Source: an uncultured Oscillospiraceae bacterium
GTDB lineage: Bacteria; Bacillota_A; Clostridia; Oscillospirales; Oscillospiraceae
Direction: 5' to 3'
Assembly (NCBI GenBank): GCA_910579155.1
Contig: CAJTTS010000040.1
Location: forward strand, 1 to 29,429
Length of the DNA stretch: 29,429 nt
The position numbers and the translations under genes are program-made. The notes beneath the pieces are model-generated. The model worked only from the letters and a program-made list of their open reading frames with translations. It searched no databases and was not told where the DNA came from. Shown one piece after another: positions 1-8,300 of this stretch. The stretch's first letter is position 1; the number at the start of each line of letters is the position of its first letter.

Positions 1-2
1 GT

Positions 3-281
3 TGGGCGGACTACGCCGTGCTCACCGAAGACAACCCCCGGTCGGAGCGCGTAGAGGACATCTGCGACGACCTCTCCGCCTGTCTCGGCGGCCTGCCCCA
101 CGAGACCGTCCCCGACCGCCGCGCGGCCATCTTCCGGGCGCTGGAGCTGGCCGGGCCGGGGGACGTGGTGGCCCTGCTGGGCAAGGGGCACGAGGAGTAC
201 ATCGAGACAAACGGAATCCGCCGTCCCTTCTCGGAACGGCGGGTGGTGGAGGAGTATTTCGGCGTGCAACGTTGTATTTGA
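3..281 (+). CDS. murE: UDP-N-acetylmuramoyl-tripeptide synthetase (MurE), C-terminal part only
   Basis: This is the last ~92 codons of a Mur ligase; the 5' part lies outside the window. MurE adds the third residue of the peptidoglycan stem peptide to UDP-MurNAc-L-Ala-D-Glu in the cytoplasm, using ATP. The visible part is the C-terminal ligase domain. It has the DNPR motif (the meso-diaminopimelate recognition signature in MurE), then a conserved DRRAAI segment, GDVVALLGKGHE, and the terminal F-x-E-R-x-V-V-E-E pattern. Together these separate MurE from MurC, MurD and MurF. The final residues (GVQRCI) and the stop codon fall inside a 12-bp sequence, GTGCAACGTTGT, that recurs at the far end of the inverted duplication, so the natural end of the gene may have been replaced. 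No murF or mraY follows, so it is not in a complete dcw cluster here. Confidence 0.9.
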   Translation, partial: WADYAVLTEDNPRSERVEDICDDLSACLGGLPHETVPDRRAAIFRALELAGPGDVVALLGKGHEEYIETNGIRRPFSERRVVEEYFGVQRCI

Positions 282-355
282 CGGTGACGATTCGGATCGC
301 AAAAAGGGGCCCCCGCAAAGCTACCCTTGCACCGGAACGTACAACACCGCCCCGG

Positions 356-382
356 TTATCCCCTCCCGTCAGGAGGGGATAA
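356..382 (+). promoter_or_regulatory. RBS-sequestering leader hairpin of the 387-767 gene
   Basis: TTATCCCCTCC (356-366) and GGAGGGGATAA (372-382) form a perfect 11-bp stem with a 5-nt loop (CGTCA). The right arm contains the Shine-Dalgarno sequence of the ATG at 387, so the folded RNA would hide the ribosome site. The conserved block CAACACCGCCCCGGTTATC runs into the left arm. The equivalent hairpin at 9619-9646 has a C-G pair changed to T-A at the same stem position. There is no T tract, so it does not look like a terminator. I see no convincing promoter between murE and this element. Confidence 0.75.
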
Positions 383-386
383 AATT

Positions 387-767
387 ATGCAACATACCGA
401 CAAATATCAACTGAACCTGATCGAAACATCCGACCCGTTCTCGCCGGACCCGCTCAACGAGAACGCCCAAAAGCTGGAGCAAGCCATCTCCGCCGAGGCC
501 GCCGCCGAGCAACAGGCCCGCGCCGCCGATGTCGCCGCCCTGGACCAGCGCGTGTCCGCGCTGGAGCTGCACAAGTACGTGACGGGCTATGCGTCCACAA
601 CCGGGTTCACGGACCTGGGCTTCACCCCCATCGCGTTGATCGCCAGCTCCCCCAACGGGCACGCCTTTGTCACCCGGGAGCAGGGCATAACCGGCATCAA
701 TATTGTGGAGGGCGGTTTTAATCACAACGGCTATTTCGGGGTCTGCCGCTACATCGCGTTTCTCTGA
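387..767 (+). CDS. Small phage tail-fibre-like protein, MQHTDKY family (copy 1)
   Basis: This is a 126-residue protein without signal peptide or membrane segment. The first ~30 residues (MQHTDKYQLNLI, then FSP-x2-LNENAQKLE) nearly match the copy at 9195-9614. An Ala/Glu/Gln-rich helical, probably coiled-coil stretch follows (about 32-62). The short Gly/aromatic-rich C-terminal domain has an LGFTPIALIA segment and ends YIAFL. N-terminal helix plus an 'LGF-x-P' and 'Y(I/V)AF' head is a layout I know from Firmicute prophage tail-fibre or receptor-binding proteins, so a phage structural origin is inferred. No other phage gene is nearby. The start at 387 is chosen because the second copy begins at the same Met and AGGAGG lies 10 nt upstream. 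It converges on the SLH gene at 846-4523, sharing its terminator. Its function here is unknown. Confidence 0.75.
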   Translation: MQHTDKYQLNLIETSDPFSPDPLNENAQKLEQAISAEAAAEQQARAADVAALDQRVSALELHKYVTGYASTTGFTDLGFTPIALIASSPNGHAFVTREQGITGINIVEGGFNHNGYFGVCRYIAFL

Positions 768-778
768 AAAAAGCGAGA

Positions 779-815
779 AAAAGTCCCCCCGGGAATTTCC
801 CGGGGGGACTCTTTT
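779..815. terminator. Bidirectional intrinsic terminator between copy 1 small gene and SLH gene 1
   Basis: AGTCCCCCCGGG (782-793) pairs with CCCGGGGGGACT (799-810). An A-rich run precedes it and CTTTTC follows, so it can end transcription of both convergent genes. A near-identical terminator sits at the matching place in the other arm (9150-9186). Confidence 0.85.
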
Positions 816-845
816 CACTGCTTTCGCTGAATCAGCGCCGTTCTC

Positions 846-3800
846 TTACTGCTCGTAGCAGACGTAGATGCAGGTGACGATCAGCGGGTTGCTGGGATCA
901 ACCACGGCGGACACCTTCAGAGGACGTCCGGTGACGGGGTCGATGGAACCGGCCTGGTTCAGAGTAGCCAGATCGGTGATGCCCGGCCAGATGTAGCCGC
1001 TGCTGGGACGGCGGACACAGTTGTCCTCAGCGTTCAGGTTCACGACCTTCGCCCCGGCCACGCGCTCCAGGATATCAGTCGCGTCCATGGGAGAGCCAAT
1101 CGTGCCGTCAGAGCCGCCGAAGATCGCGGTCTGGGCGTCGCGGGTGGTGGCGCTGTAGCTCACCTGGGCCATGTAGCCGAGCTGCGGGCGGTTGCTGGTG
1201 TTGTACACCGCAGCGGTGGTGGTGCCGGTAGTGCCTTGCAGGCCATAGCCGTTCTCGTTGTCGAAGTACACGCCGGGATGCCACATGCCGTTGTCGTCAT
1301 ACTGGCCGGCGGTGTAGATGGGCTGGCCGTCGTTGGCCTTCTCGCCGGTGTCCTTCAGGTTCAGGAACACGTCGTTGACCAGGTTGTAAGTGTGATCCTT
1401 CGCTCCGACCGTGTTGTAGGCGGCGGGGGCGGTGCCGTTGCTGGGATCGTTGGTCAGCCAGATCTGCTCCAGCTCGCCGTCCCTGTACAGGTTGTACTTC
1501 CAGGCATCGATACCCCAGGAGTTAATGGAGGTGTAGTTCGGGTCGCCCACGTAGTACAGGCCGGAACCGCCGCTCCAGGACACCGCAGCCTTGGGCAGGA
1601 CGATGGTGTCGATCTTCATGGCGGTAGCGCCGCTCTGGGCGTAGGTGTAGGGGCTCTCAGTGAAGTAGGTCATGGCGTTCACCGCAGTGGTATTAGCAAT
1701 GTGACCAATGCTCACATCGGTGCCCACCGCGCCGTCCATGTTCAGGACGACCTGGCTGGCGTTGCCCTTCAGCTCGCTGATGCCGGTAAAGACCTCAGCC
1801 TTGACGCTGTCGGTGCCGTAGCCGGACACCAGGATGAACTTGGTGGCCTCGGTGAAGTACTTGTTGCTGGAGGCAGTGGTCTGCTTCGCACCCAGGGTCA
1901 CGTCGGTGTTGGTGATCTGGATGTCGGCGCTGAACGCGGTCTCAGCAGTACCCGCCCTGTCGCTCTGGTAGGCGCCGTTGTGGATGCCCATGCGAGCCAT
2001 GTTGTTCAGGTACTCGTTGCGGTTGGCATAGGGATCGTTGGCAATGCCGTCGGCGATGTCGCCGGTGATGGCGAAGCCGCGGTACACGCCCTCGCCGATG
2101 CCGTTGATGGAACCGGCGGTGTTGTTGGCGGTGTCACGGAAGGGCACGCCGAGCTGGTTGGTGCCGGTGATGTTGGTCAGGGTGGTGGTGCTAGCCTGGC
2201 CCCACTCGTCCATCGTGCCGGGAGGAGTCGTCATACCGGGAGCCCAGAACTGCTTGAGCTGCACGGTCTTGATCTCGCCGTTCATATCAACGCCGGTCAG
2301 GTAGTAGTTGAAGGTGCTGCTGCTGGTGGCCTGGCTGTAATCCAGGTAAGTGCCGTACAGGAACTCGGAGCCGAAGGTGCGCTCAGCGCCCAGGTACTTG
2401 CCCTCGTGGTCCATGTAGAACTTGTAAGCCACGTTGGCGTAGCCCTCTTCCCAGTAGGTCGCGCCCTGCACCCAGCCCTGCGGGATGGCGGTGTTGGGGG
2501 CGGGATCGGCCTTGGGCTGCGCGTCGGACCAGCCCACCACGGTGTGGTAGTACTTGGAGCGCTCCAGCACGGTGCCGTTGTCCAGGGTCACGGTGCCCTT
2601 CGCCACGTTGTAGGCCACCACGGTGCCCTGCACGGGGGCCTCCACCTTGTTGAGCAGGAAGTAGGCGGTCTCAGCGCCGGTGCCGTTGATAGCGGTGGTC
2701 TCGGCAGAGGAGACGGTGCGCGGGGAGGTGCCGGTGATGTGGATGCCCATCTCGTAGTCGCCCAGGTTCTTGGCGGAGTTGCCCACCAGGGCGGCCTGCG
2801 CGATCACGCCGGTCAGGACGCTGTTCACGGACTTCACGTTCACGCCCGCGGCAGTGGTCGGGCTGCCCGCGCCGACGCCGTCGGTGTCCAGGCCGCCGCC
2901 GGTACCGGCGGTGATGAACATGGTCTCAAACTGGGAACCGTCGGTCAGGTCCACGGTGCCGTTGTCCATCACGGGCATACCCAGGGTGGGCACGCGGTTG
3001 ACGTTGTTGGACTCGGTGATCTGAGAGGACTCGATGTTCAGCGCGATGACCGCGTCAAGCTGCTTGTTGCCGCTGTTGGAGATCAGCTTGTACAGGCGCA
3101 CGGGGCTGGCGATCGCGTCGGCCTCGTCCACGTCCTCGCCGTTGCCCACGCCGTCGGAGGCGGCAGTGGCGAAGTCAGTGCCGAACAGGCCGAAGCTGTT
3201 GTTGAACACGGCGGTGGTATTGGCGTTGGGGGCCTTGAAGCCCGCGCCCTCGATCAGGTCGAACAGGTTGCGGCCGCCGTTGGCAAAGTCATCGGAGGTT
3301 GCGTTTACGGCGGTGGGGTTGCCCTGGCCGTTATCGCCGTCGGAGACGGTGACAATGGCGGTGTGCTCCACCTCGTCGAAGTAGGCGAACACGGGACGGC
3401 CGGACTTGGAGGCGGAGCCGGTGCCGTCGTCGTACCACAGCTTCAGGTTGTGGCCGATCAGGTCGATGCCGGTCTCCATGGTAAAGGTCACGTTCTTGCC
3501 CACCACGGCGTTTTTCGCGTCATCCGTGGCCGCGGTGCCGGTGGCGGAGGCCTTCGCGATGATGCCCGCAGCGGACACGTCATACTTGGTCTGCCAGGTG
3601 TAGGCGCTGTAGGGGACGCCGCCGGGCCAGTTGCTGGAGTTGATGGGCGCGCCGTTCACGTGCGTCGTCGCGGGCTTGGCGTCAAACTCCTTGCTGTTGC
3701 TGGCGTAGCCCATGACGGACTTGGACTCGCCGGTCTGCTGGTTGCCCAGCAGCACGCCTTCCTTGCTCAGGCTCAAGCCAAAGATGCGCTTGCCCAGAGT

Positions 3801-4523
3801 GGGGTTGGGGGTAGTGGTAGTGCCGATCAGGCTGCCGCTGTTGCCGTTCACCATGCCGTAGGGCTGATAGCCGAAGGCGGGGGTGTAAACGACCATGGGC
3901 ACGAAAGCATCGGCCTGGAACAGCAGGTCGGCGACCACGTCGCGGCGGGCGGCCAGGTACAGGGTGCCGCCGTACTGGGTGGTCTTGACGTTGGTCAGGA
4001 TGCCAAGCTGCTGAGACAGGGCGGAGACCTCGGTCTGCCAGGTGGAGCCGGTGAACTCGCCGTTCTTGTCGTAGCCGATGGCGCGCAGGATCATGGCCAG
4101 GGCCTCGTAGCCGGTCACGTTGCCGGACGGGTCGAAGTTGCCGTTGGGACGGCCCTTGATGTAGCCCGCGTTGGCGCAGTAGCCGACGTAGCCGGCGTAC
4201 CAGGCGTCATGGGGGACGTCGGGGAAGTTGCCGTACTCGGCGTACAGGTGGGCCTGGGCGTCGGTCACGTCGCCGGTGGCCAGGCGGTAGATCAGGGCGG
4301 CCACTTCGGCGCGGGTGATGTTGGCGGCGGGCTTGAAGTTGCCGTTATCGCCGCTGTACACGCCCATGCCGGTGAGCACGTCCACAGCTTCCTCAAACGC
4401 TTCGGTCACGCCGTCGGCGTCGCCGTACTGCGTGCCGGTGGTGGTGGCGTTGGCGGTGACCATCAGAGAGAAGGCCATCATCATCGCCAGAACCAGCGCG
4501 AGGAACTTTTTCAAGTTTCTCAT
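846..4523 (-). CDS. Large SLH-domain cell-surface protein 1
   Basis: This 1,225-residue secreted protein starts with a Sec signal peptide (MRNLKKFLALVLAMMMAF..., cleavage near ANA at 24-26). Three S-layer homology repeats follow at about 33-80, 98-150 and 160-205. The first carries the ITRAE motif and the second has GYEA in its place. SLH repeats normally anchor proteins to pyruvylated secondary cell-wall polymers, so this should be an S-layer-type or adhesin protein. The remaining ~1,000 residues are Asn/Thr/Gly/Asp-rich, beta-strand-like, and match no enzymatic domain I recognise. The final ~50 residues, including GYIWPGITDL, are nearly identical to the second SLH protein. AAGGAGG lies just before the ATG, in a leader shared with SLH gene 2. 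A sigma-A-like promoter is at 4634-4663. The gene is divergent from SLH gene 2 and convergent with the small tail-like gene. Confidence 0.9.
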   Translation of the reverse strand: MRNLKKFLALVLAMMMAFSLMVTANATTTGTQYGDADGVTEAFEEAVDVLTGMGVYSGDNGNFKPAANITRAEVAALIYRLATGDVTDAQAHLYAEYGNFPDVPHDAWYAGYVGYCANAGYIKGRPNGNFDPSGNVTGYEALAMILRAIGYDKNGEFTGSTWQTEVSALSQQLGILTNVKTTQYGGTLYLAARRDVVADLLFQADAFVPMVVYTPAFGYQPYGMVNGNSGSLIGTTTTPNPTLGKRIFGLSLSKEGVLLGNQQTGESKSVMGYASNSKEFDAKPATTHVNGAPINSSNWPGGVPYSAYTWQTKYDVSAAGIIAKASATGTAATDDAKNAVVGKNVTFTMETGIDLIGHNLKLWYDDGTGSASKSGRPVFAYFDEVEHTAIVTVSDGDNGQGNPTAVNATSDDFANGGRNLFDLIEGAGFKAPNANTTAVFNNSFGLFGTDFATAASDGVGNGEDVDEADAIASPVRLYKLISNSGNKQLDAVIALNIESSQITESNNVNRVPTLGMPVMDNGTVDLTDGSQFETMFITAGTGGGLDTDGVGAGSPTTAAGVNVKSVNSVLTGVIAQAALVGNSAKNLGDYEMGIHITGTSPRTVSSAETTAINGTGAETAYFLLNKVEAPVQGTVVAYNVAKGTVTLDNGTVLERSKYYHTVVGWSDAQPKADPAPNTAIPQGWVQGATYWEEGYANVAYKFYMDHEGKYLGAERTFGSEFLYGTYLDYSQATSSSTFNYYLTGVDMNGEIKTVQLKQFWAPGMTTPPGTMDEWGQASTTTLTNITGTNQLGVPFRDTANNTAGSINGIGEGVYRGFAITGDIADGIANDPYANRNEYLNNMARMGIHNGAYQSDRAGTAETAFSADIQITNTDVTLGAKQTTASSNKYFTEATKFILVSGYGTDSVKAEVFTGISELKGNASQVVLNMDGAVGTDVSIGHIANTTAVNAMTYFTESPYTYAQSGATAMKIDTIVLPKAAVSWSGGSGLYYVGDPNYTSINSWGIDAWKYNLYRDGELEQIWLTNDPSNGTAPAAYNTVGAKDHTYNLVNDVFLNLKDTGEKANDGQPIYTAGQYDDNGMWHPGVYFDNENGYGLQGTTGTTTAAVYNTSNRPQLGYMAQVSYSATTRDAQTAIFGGSDGTIGSPMDATDILERVAGAKVVNLNAEDNCVRRPSSGYIWPGITDLATLNQAGSIDPVTGRPLKVSAVVDPSNPLIVTCIYVCYEQ

Positions 4524-4633
4524 TGGATTTGTTTCCTCCTTGTTTATTTTTGCCTGAATCTCAGCACTTTTTTGCGGTTAGTTGGAACATAAGCCATCCT
4601 CTCCGCCGTCGGTCCCTCGTTCAAGCTAAACGC

Positions 4634-4663
4634 ATGATACCACACGGCGAAACGAAAAGTCAA
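4634..4663 (-). promoter_or_regulatory. Sigma-A-type promoter for SLH gene 1
   Basis: On the minus strand, TTGACT (4658-4663), an 18-nt spacer, then TATCAT (4634-4639). Transcription would give a leader of roughly 105 nt before the ATG at 4523. The promoter lies just outside the part of the leader shared with SLH gene 2. Confidence 0.65.
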
Positions 4664-4778
4664 TGGGTCAAGCTCAAGTGTAACACAACTGTAACAAAGC
4701 GAAATGTTGCCGGAAACGGTGCAACGGCGGAAAATTTTGACGAACGCAAGCTCTTGTGCCGGGGGGGTGGCCTGCGGG

Positions 4779-4808
4779 TATATATATAGTGGTATGTCCC
4801 TGGTGCAA
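4779..4808 (-). promoter_or_regulatory. Possible second promoter for SLH gene 1
   Basis: On the minus strand, TTGCAC (4803-4808), an 18-nt spacer, then TATATA (4779-4784) inside the TATATATATA run. The TTGCAC is one of the repeated motifs of the central region. The AT run is nearly symmetric, so direction is uncertain; a weak plus-strand reading, TTGTGC at 4754 with a 19-nt spacer, is also possible. Confidence 0.35.
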
Positions 4809-4819
4809 CGGCAATGCAG

Positions 4820-4866
4820 CGCGAAAAAAACCCATGTTTTTTTAAAAAAAACGCGTTTTTTTCGCG
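4820..4866. repeat. Inverted repeat with internal A/T tracts
   Basis: CGCGAAAAAAAC (4820-4831) is repeated in perfect inversion as GTTTTTTTCGCG (4855-4866). Between them lies a T7 run followed by an A8 run. The element could form a cruciform or hairpin, act as a bidirectional terminator separating the divergent transcripts, or be intrinsically curved DNA. Its role is inferred only. Confidence 0.7.
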
Positions 4867-5049
4867 AAAATTCCGCGTTTGTTGCACGGGCCGTCCGGTT
4901 TTTCCCCGCGTCCGCCTGAAAACGGCCCGAAAATTGCACGGAAGTTGTCCGTTTTGTTGCACGGCGGCCTTTCAGGCCGGTTTGCGGGAAGTCAACGTTG
5001 CCCGTTTTGCCGGGTGCGGCGGTTGTACGAAGCGGATGCGTATTAAGGT

Positions 5050-5128
5050 AAGGCGGGAGGGCGGCGGCTCCGGTGCGCCCCCTCCCGCGCGGCGGCTCCG
5101 CCGCTCCCCCTCCCGCGCGGCGGCTCCG
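5050..5128. repeat. 28-bp GC-rich tandem repeat, about 2.5 copies
   Basis: A 23-bp block ending GCGGCGGCTCCG occurs at 5078-5100 and 5106-5128, 28 bp apart. A third partial copy (GCGGCGGCTCCG at 5061-5072) keeps the same 28-bp phase. It lies where a promoter for SLH gene 2 would be expected by symmetry and has no counterpart on the SLH gene 1 side. Confidence 0.7.
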
Positions 5129-5329
5129 CTGCGCCCGCCCGCACCCCCTCCCGGGAAAATGCGGGACAAAATCTCCCGTGGAACGCCGCGAAAAAGTGCC
5201 GTAAACGGCCCGGGTCCGGCGGTTTCCGGCACGGTTCGGCCCCTGAGAGGATGGCTTATCTTATCGCCATTTTATCCGCCAAAAAGTTCCAAAATTCGGG
5301 CGAAAATAAACAAGGAGGAAACAAATCCA

Positions 5330-8300
5330 ATGAGAAACTTGAAGAAGTTCCTCGCGCTGGTTCTGGCGATGATGATGGCCTTCTCTCTGATGGTCACCGC
5401 CAACGCGGCCAACCCGGTCCGGGATTATCCCGACATCGACCAGGCCGACGAAGCGTTTGAGGAAGCGATCGACGTGCTCACCGGCATGAAGGTGTACAGC
5501 GGCGACAACGGCAATCTTAAGCCCGCCAGCACCATCACCCGCGCCGAGGTGGCCGCGCTGATCTACCGCCTGGCCACCGGCGACGTGACCGACGCCCAGG
5601 CCCACCTGTACGCCGAGTACGGCAACTTCCCCGACGTCCCCCATGACGCCTGGTACGCCGGCTACGTCGGCTACTGCGCCAACGCGGGCTACATCAAGGG
5701 CCGTCCCAACGGCAACTTCGACCCGTCCGGCAACGTGACCGGCTACGAGGCCCTGGCCATGATCCTGCGCGCCATCGGCTACGACAAGAACGGCGAGTTC
5801 ACCGGCTCCACCTGGCAGACCGAGGTCTCCGCCCTGTCTCAGCAGCTTGGCATCCTGACCAACGTCAAGACCACCCAGTACGGCGGCACCCTGTACCTGG
5901 CCGCCCGCCGCGACGTGGTGGCCGACCTGCTGTTCCAGGCCGACGCTTTCGTGCCCATGGTCGTCTACACCCCCGCCTTCGGCTATCAGCCCTACGGCAT
6001 GGTGAACGGCAGCAGCGGCAACCTGATCGGCTCCACCCAGACCCCCAACCCCACCCTGGGCCGCCGCATCTTCGGCCTGACCTATAGCAGCGACAAGACC
6101 GAGAAGAACGGCGACGGCAAGGGCCTGCCTGTCCTGCTGGGCAACGAGCAGACCGGCGAGAGCAAGGACAAGTCCGTCATGGGCTACAAGGGCGAGGCCA
6201 CCAAGAACGTGAACGGCGGCAATCTGGCCACCCCCATCCCCTACACCGAGTACACCTGGCAGGATAATTATGACGTGAGCGCCGCCACCGTGACCAACGG
6301 CGTGGCCACCGGCATCGCGGGCGAGGACACCGCCAACGCCGCGAACAACGCCGAGCTGGGCAAGAACGTCACCTACACCCTGAAGAGCGGCATCGACCTG
6401 GTGGGCCACAAGCTGAAGCTGTGGTACGACGACGGCACCGGCTCCGCCTCCCTGAGCAACAAGCGGGTGTACGCCTACTTTGACAAGGCCACCCTGACTG
6501 ATGTGGTCACCGTCACCAACGGCGTGAAGGCCGACGGCACCCCCGAAGCGGTGACCAACCCCACTGCGGTCAACGCTACCGCCACTTATGGCGCTGCTCC
6601 CGCCGTGGACGGCGCGAACCTGTATGACCTGGCCGACGACGCGGGCTTCGCGGTGAACGCCAACACCACCGTGGCCTTTAACAACAGCTTCGGCCGGTTC
6701 GGCTCCGACTTCGACACCGCCGACGCTGCCGCTGTGGGCAGCGGCGAGCGCGTGGACGCCATGACCAGCGTGACCAGCCCCGTGCGCATGTACAAGCTGA
6801 TCTCCAACAGCGGGGACAAGAGCCTGGACGTGGTCATCGCCCTGAACATCGAGTCCTCCCGGATCACCGAGTCCAACAACGTCAACCGCGTGCCCACCAT
6901 CAGCGTGCCCGTGTTTGACACCCAGGCCACCCTGGGCACGGAGAATGCCGCCACCGACTGGGACGGCACCGCCGCCAACATGGCCGGTATCCAGACGGGC
7001 GCTCAGATCCAGACCGCCTATGTTGACGGCTCTATTACGGACATTGCCAGCACCCCCTGGACGGACAAGAACCTGAAGCGCGTGCCCAACGCCGATAACG
7101 GCGCCGTGACCGGCGTGGTCGCGCAGGCCGCCCTGGTGGGCAACTCCGTCAAGGACCTGGGCGACTATGAGTTCGGCATCCACATCACCGGCACCAGCCC
7201 CCGCACCGTCTCCAAGGCGGAGCATGAAGCCATCAACAACAAGGGCCAGGAGACCGCCTGGTTCCTGATGAACGAAGTGACCGCCCCCGTGCAGGGCACC
7301 GTGGTGGCCTACAACGTGGCGAAGGGCACCGTGACCCTGGACAACGGCACCGTTCTGGAGCGTTCCAAGTACTACCACACCGTGGTGGGCTGGACCGACG
7401 CGCAGCCCAAGGCCAATTCCGCCCCCAACACCGCCATCCCGCAGGGCTGGACCCAGGGCGCCACATACTGGGAAGAGGGCTACGCCAACGTGGCTTACAA
7501 GTTCTACCTGGACCACGAGGGCAAGTATCTGGGCGCGGAGCGCACCTACGGCTCCACCTTCCTGTACGGCACCTATCTGGACTACGACCAGAAGACCAGC
7601 ACCAGCTCCTTCAACTACTTCCTGACCGGCGTGGACATGAACGGCGAGATCCAGACCGTCCAGCTCAAGAAGTTCTGGGACGGCCAGACAACCGACGGCA
7701 CCAAGGAGGAGGCGTCCATCGCGCCCGCTACTACCTGGGCTGCCACCAATCTGGTTGACATCACCGGCACCGACGACCTGGGCGTGCCCTTCCGTGACAC
7801 CTTCGGCCACGGCGGTACTGCGGGCACCAACTCTGTCAACGGCATCGGCGTGGGCGTGTACATGGGCTACGCCATCACCGGCGAGACCGGCGATCCCATC
7901 GTCGGCGATCCCTACACCGACCGCGGCGAGTACCTGGCCAACATGAACCGCCTGGGCATCCACAACGGCGCTTACCAGGGCGACAACGCCTTCACCGCCG
8001 AGACCGCGTTCGACAGCGGCACTCTGATTGACAAGACCGACATCACCCTGGGCGCGAAGGAGACTGACACCGGCTCCAACAAGTTCTTCACCGAGGCCAC
8101 CAAGTTCATCCTGGTGTCCGGCTACGGCACCGACTCCGTGAAGGCCACCGTGTACACCGGCATCAGCGAGCTGCGCGGCAGCGCCAGCAGCGTGACCCTG
8201 AGGACGGGCGTCACCGTGGCCGCGCTGGACGACCGGAGGATGGCCAGCATCGACGAAAACACCGACGTGAAGGACATGATCTACTACACCCAGAGTCCCT

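Larger units (their letters stand above)
264..4603 (+). repeat. Left arm of a ~4.4 kb imperfect inverted duplication
   Basis: Reading this arm backwards matches 5245-9724. Shared landmarks in the same order are: GAGAGGATGGCTTAT in the SLH leader, an identical RBS/start region, the SLH gene, a C-rich/G-rich terminator, a convergent MQHTDKY gene, the CAACACCGCCCCGGTTATC leader block with its hairpin, and an outer GTGCAACGTTGT. Similarity is mosaic, from identical to strongly diverged. The boundaries are the outermost matches I can see by eye, so the real ends may differ slightly. Confidence 0.85.
4524..5329. other. Non-coding centre of the inverted duplication (divergent SLH control region)
   Basis: About 800 bp lie between the two divergent SLH starts and I see no supportable gene. 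Both edges carry the homologous SLH leader (4524-4603 and 5245-5329), with AATAAACAAGGAGGAAAC in front of each start. Inside are a promoter for SLH gene 1, five TTGCAC motifs facing outward on each side, a 12-bp inverted repeat with A/T tracts, a CAACGTTG palindrome at 4993-5000, and a 28-bp GC-rich tandem repeat. I found no equally good promoter close to SLH gene 2. Confidence 0.8.

Noticed and set aside
356..382. Terminator of murE
   Set aside because: The stem is perfect, but no T run follows; the right arm is the RBS of the next gene and the structure covaries with its counterpart at 9619-9646.
1236..4592. Very long open frame antisense to SLH gene 1 (over 1,100 codons)
   Set aside because: It is a shadow of the GC-rich, codon-biased SLH gene. 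The product is a Val/Gly/His-rich low-complexity string with no domain, and the sense strand has a signal peptide, SLH repeats, RBS and terminator.
4814..5329. 172-codon N-terminal extension of SLH protein 2
   Set aside because: The open frame runs through the inverted repeat, the GC tandem repeat and the RBS. The signal peptide at 5330 and identity with the start of SLH gene 1 fix the true start.
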